From positions 62,001 through 126,000 of the forward strand of contig JANQED010000004.1 in assembly GCA_028278545.1 (NCBI GenBank): a stretch of 64,000 nucleotides of DNA, written 5' to 3'. Position 1 is the first letter of the stretch; each line of letters starts with the position of its first letter. Shown here in pieces: positions 62,760 through 64,000 of the stretch. The notes below the pieces were generated by a model, which saw nothing but the letters and a program-made list of their open reading frames with translations, ran no database searches and was not told the origin of the DNA. The DNA is from Anaerolineales bacterium (lineage in GTDB: Bacteria > Chloroflexota > Anaerolineae > Anaerolineales > UBA11858). A program made the translations under genes and the position numbers.

Positions 62760-63596
62760 ATGGAAACCGTTACGTCCCTCTCTGAACTCCGTGCAGCCCG
62801 CGCTGAACTCCCTGAGCATGTGGGGATTGTGCCCACTATGGGCTATTTGCACGACGGCCATCTTTCTCTGGCTGAACGTGCCCGGGATGAGTGCGCCTCG
62901 GTGGTGGCCACGATTTTTGTCAACCCCACCCAATTTGCCCCCGAGGAAGACCTGGATGCCTACCCGCGTGATCTGGAGCGTGATCTGGGATTGCTGAAGG
63001 AAGTAGGCGTTGACCTGGTTTGGATGCCCGCACTGAAAGGGATGTACCCGGATGAGTTCCAAACCTGGGTCACTGTGGATGACCTGACTCAGGTGCTCGA
63101 AGGGACCAGCCGTCCGACGCATTTTCGCGGCGTCACCACGGTGGTCGCCAAACTCTTCAATGGAGTGCAGCCCCAGAAGGCTTATTTCGGGCAGAAAGAT
63201 GCTCAGCAGGCTGTGGTCATCCAGCGCATGGTGAAGGATCTCGACTTCCCCATCGAGATCGTCGTCTGTCCCATCGTGCGTGAAGCTGACGGGCTGGCTA
63301 TGTCCAGCCGCAACACTTACCTGAACCCCGAGCAGCGCCAGGCCGCCACGGTGCTTTATCGCTCCCTGAGCGCGGCGAAAGCAGCGTTCGAAGCAGGCGA
63401 GCGTCAGGCCGAAAAACTGCGTGCCGTTGTCGCGGAGATGGTCGATGCAGAGCCGTTGGCCCAGTTGGAATACATCTCCTGCGCCCACCCCGAAACTTTG
63501 CGTGAATTGCAGGGTGCGGTGGAACGCGCCTTGCTCTCCATGGCCGTCCGTGTGGGCAAAACGCGGCTGATAGATAATCTAGAAGTTGGAAGATAG
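62760..63596 (+). CDS. panC: Pantothenate synthetase
   Basis: Joins pantoate and beta-alanine through a pantoyl-AMP intermediate. The 278 residues have V-P-T-M-G-Y-L-H-D-G-H-L-S-L (the H-x-G-H nucleotidylyl site, about 22-35), I-F-V-N-P-T-Q-F, F-G-Q-K-D-A-Q-Q and R-E-A-D-G-L-A-M-S-S-R-N (about 176-187). Its last residues L-E-V-G-R and the stop are encoded by a repeat like that in spsF, suggesting the gene end has been overwritten by the array. All catalytic motifs precede this. Confidence 0.95.
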   Translation: METVTSLSELRAARAELPEHVGIVPTMGYLHDGHLSLAERARDECASVVATIFVNPTQFAPEEDLDAYPRDLERDLGLLKEVGVDLVWMPALKGMYPDEFQTWVTVDDLTQVLEGTSRPTHFRGVTTVVAKLFNGVQPQKAYFGQKDAQQAVVIQRMVKDLDFPIEIVVCPIVREADGLAMSSRNTYLNPEQRQAATVLYRSLSAAKAAFEAGERQAEKLRAVVAEMVDAEPLAQLEYISCAHPETLRELQGAVERALLSMAVRVGKTRLIDNLEVGR

Positions 63597-63605
63597 AGGT
63601 TGGAA
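63585..63605 (+). repeat. Heptamer array spanning the panC stop and coaX ribosome site
   Basis: GTTGGAA (63585-63591), GATAGAG (63592-63598) and GTTGGAA (63599-63605) are contiguous heptamers. The panC stop TAG (63594-63596) lies in the middle word, and AGAGG next to it serves as the likely ribosome site of coaX. GTTGGAA is the reverse complement of the TTCCAAC word of the spsF repeat. Confidence 0.65.
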
Positions 63606-63609
63606 AACG

Positions 63610-64000
63610 ATGCTCCTAACAATCGATATCGGCAACACAAATATCACCCTGGGCCTCTATGACGGGGAAACCCTCGGCCCGCGCTGGCGCCTGGCGACCA
63701 ACCATGAGCGTATGCCCGATGAATACGGCTTGCAGATCGTCGGTTTGCTGGAACACAGCCGCTGTGAGCTGGAAAGTATCACCGGGATATGCCTGGCTTC
63801 GGTGGTGCCGCCCCTTACCGCCAATATCACTCAGGCCTGTCGGGACTATTTAGGCCACGATCCCCTGGTAGTTGATGCCGGGGTCAAGACCGGTGTGCGT
63901 ATTCTGTACGAGAATCCCCGTGCCGTCGGCGCTGACCGGATTGTCGATGCCGCCGCAGTGCAGCGGCTCTATGGCGGCCCGGCCTGCGTGGTTGATTTTG
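63610..64000 (+). CDS. coaX: Type III pantothenate kinase, 3' end cut off by the window
   Basis: Phosphorylates pantothenate, the first step from pantothenate to CoA. The first 130 residues read M-L-L-T-I-D-I-G-N-T-N-I-T-L-G (ATP-binding loop, residues 1-15), S-V-V-P-P-L-T, V-D-A-G-V-K-T-G and E-N-P-R-A-V-G-A-D-R-I-V-D-A, all typical of CoaX. The frame is open to base 64000. ATG 63610 has AGAGG ten bases upstream, within the repeat array. It lies directly after panC, so pantothenate synthesis and its use are in one operon. Confidence 0.94.
   Translation, partial: MLLTIDIGNTNITLGLYDGETLGPRWRLATNHERMPDEYGLQIVGLLEHSRCELESITGICLASVVPPLTANITQACRDYLGHDPLVVDAGVKTGVRILYENPRAVGADRIVDAAAVQRLYGGPACVVDF

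Overview
The window is a high-GC bacterial chromosome segment, almost all of it one long run of plus-strand genes for building, modifying, exporting and attaching a surface polysaccharide. The last quarter leads into envelope proteins and then housekeeping (adenosine deaminase and pantothenate/CoA genes). The gene style fits an environmental Chloroflexota bacterium, perhaps Anaerolineae: Thr/Pro-rich extracellular linkers, many large membrane glycosyltransferases, LCP-type attachment and short word-like repeats in gaps. That placement is inference; no rRNA or marker gene is present.

Region 1 (1-12.8 kb): the 3' part of a GDP-fucose synthase, an ABC polysaccharide exporter (permease plus ATPase with a substrate-reading tail), a capsule-type GT-B protein, a methyltransferase, an inverting UDP-GlcNAc 4,6-dehydratase, an RmlD-type reductase, a first NeuB-type nonulosonate synthase, a GT4, an archaeal-style methyltransferase, an AAC(3)-fold N-acyltransferase and an M28-like metallohydrolase. 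Region 2 (12.8-22.5 kb): an SpsF-type cytidylyltransferase, glycosyltransferases, a methyltransferase, a sulfotransferase, an oxidoreductase, one reverse-strand membrane protein and a lipoprotein. Region 3 (22.7-34 kb): a fused ATP sulfurylase/APS kinase that makes PAPS, then a PtmA-like SDR, a CMP-sugar synthetase and a NeuB fused to an isomerase-like TIM barrel, a capsule-type protein, a second sulfotransferase, a GT2, a third cytidylyltransferase, a hydroxyacid dehydrogenase and an SDR.

Region 4 (34-54 kb): a DUF115/MptE-like protein that may relate to GT42 sialyltransferases, tandem membrane glycosyltransferases, tandem GT2s, a 1218-residue methyltransferase/coiled-coil/double-GT4 protein, a second ABC exporter, two GT4s, a Wzz-like chain-length protein, an O-antigen ligase/polymerase and another membrane glycosyltransferase. 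Region 5 (54-59.5 kb): a secreted-type metalloprotease, a small YtxH-like protein, a Thr/Pro-rich anchored protein and an LCP attachment enzyme. Region 6 (59.7-64 kb): adenosine deaminase, panB, panE, panC and the start of coaX.

Together the genes predict a sulfated surface glycan carrying one or more CMP-activated nonulosonic (sialic-acid-like) sugars, exported by ABC transport and possibly also by a Wzy-type route, then attached to the wall. The most unusual DNA feature is a set of short arrays of 7-8 bp words. They sit at or just after stop codons at six places (1568, 6479, 25224, 26025, 60777, 63585). A related array lies in frame inside the SpsF-type gene (13201). No mobile element, CRISPR array, tRNA or rRNA was seen.
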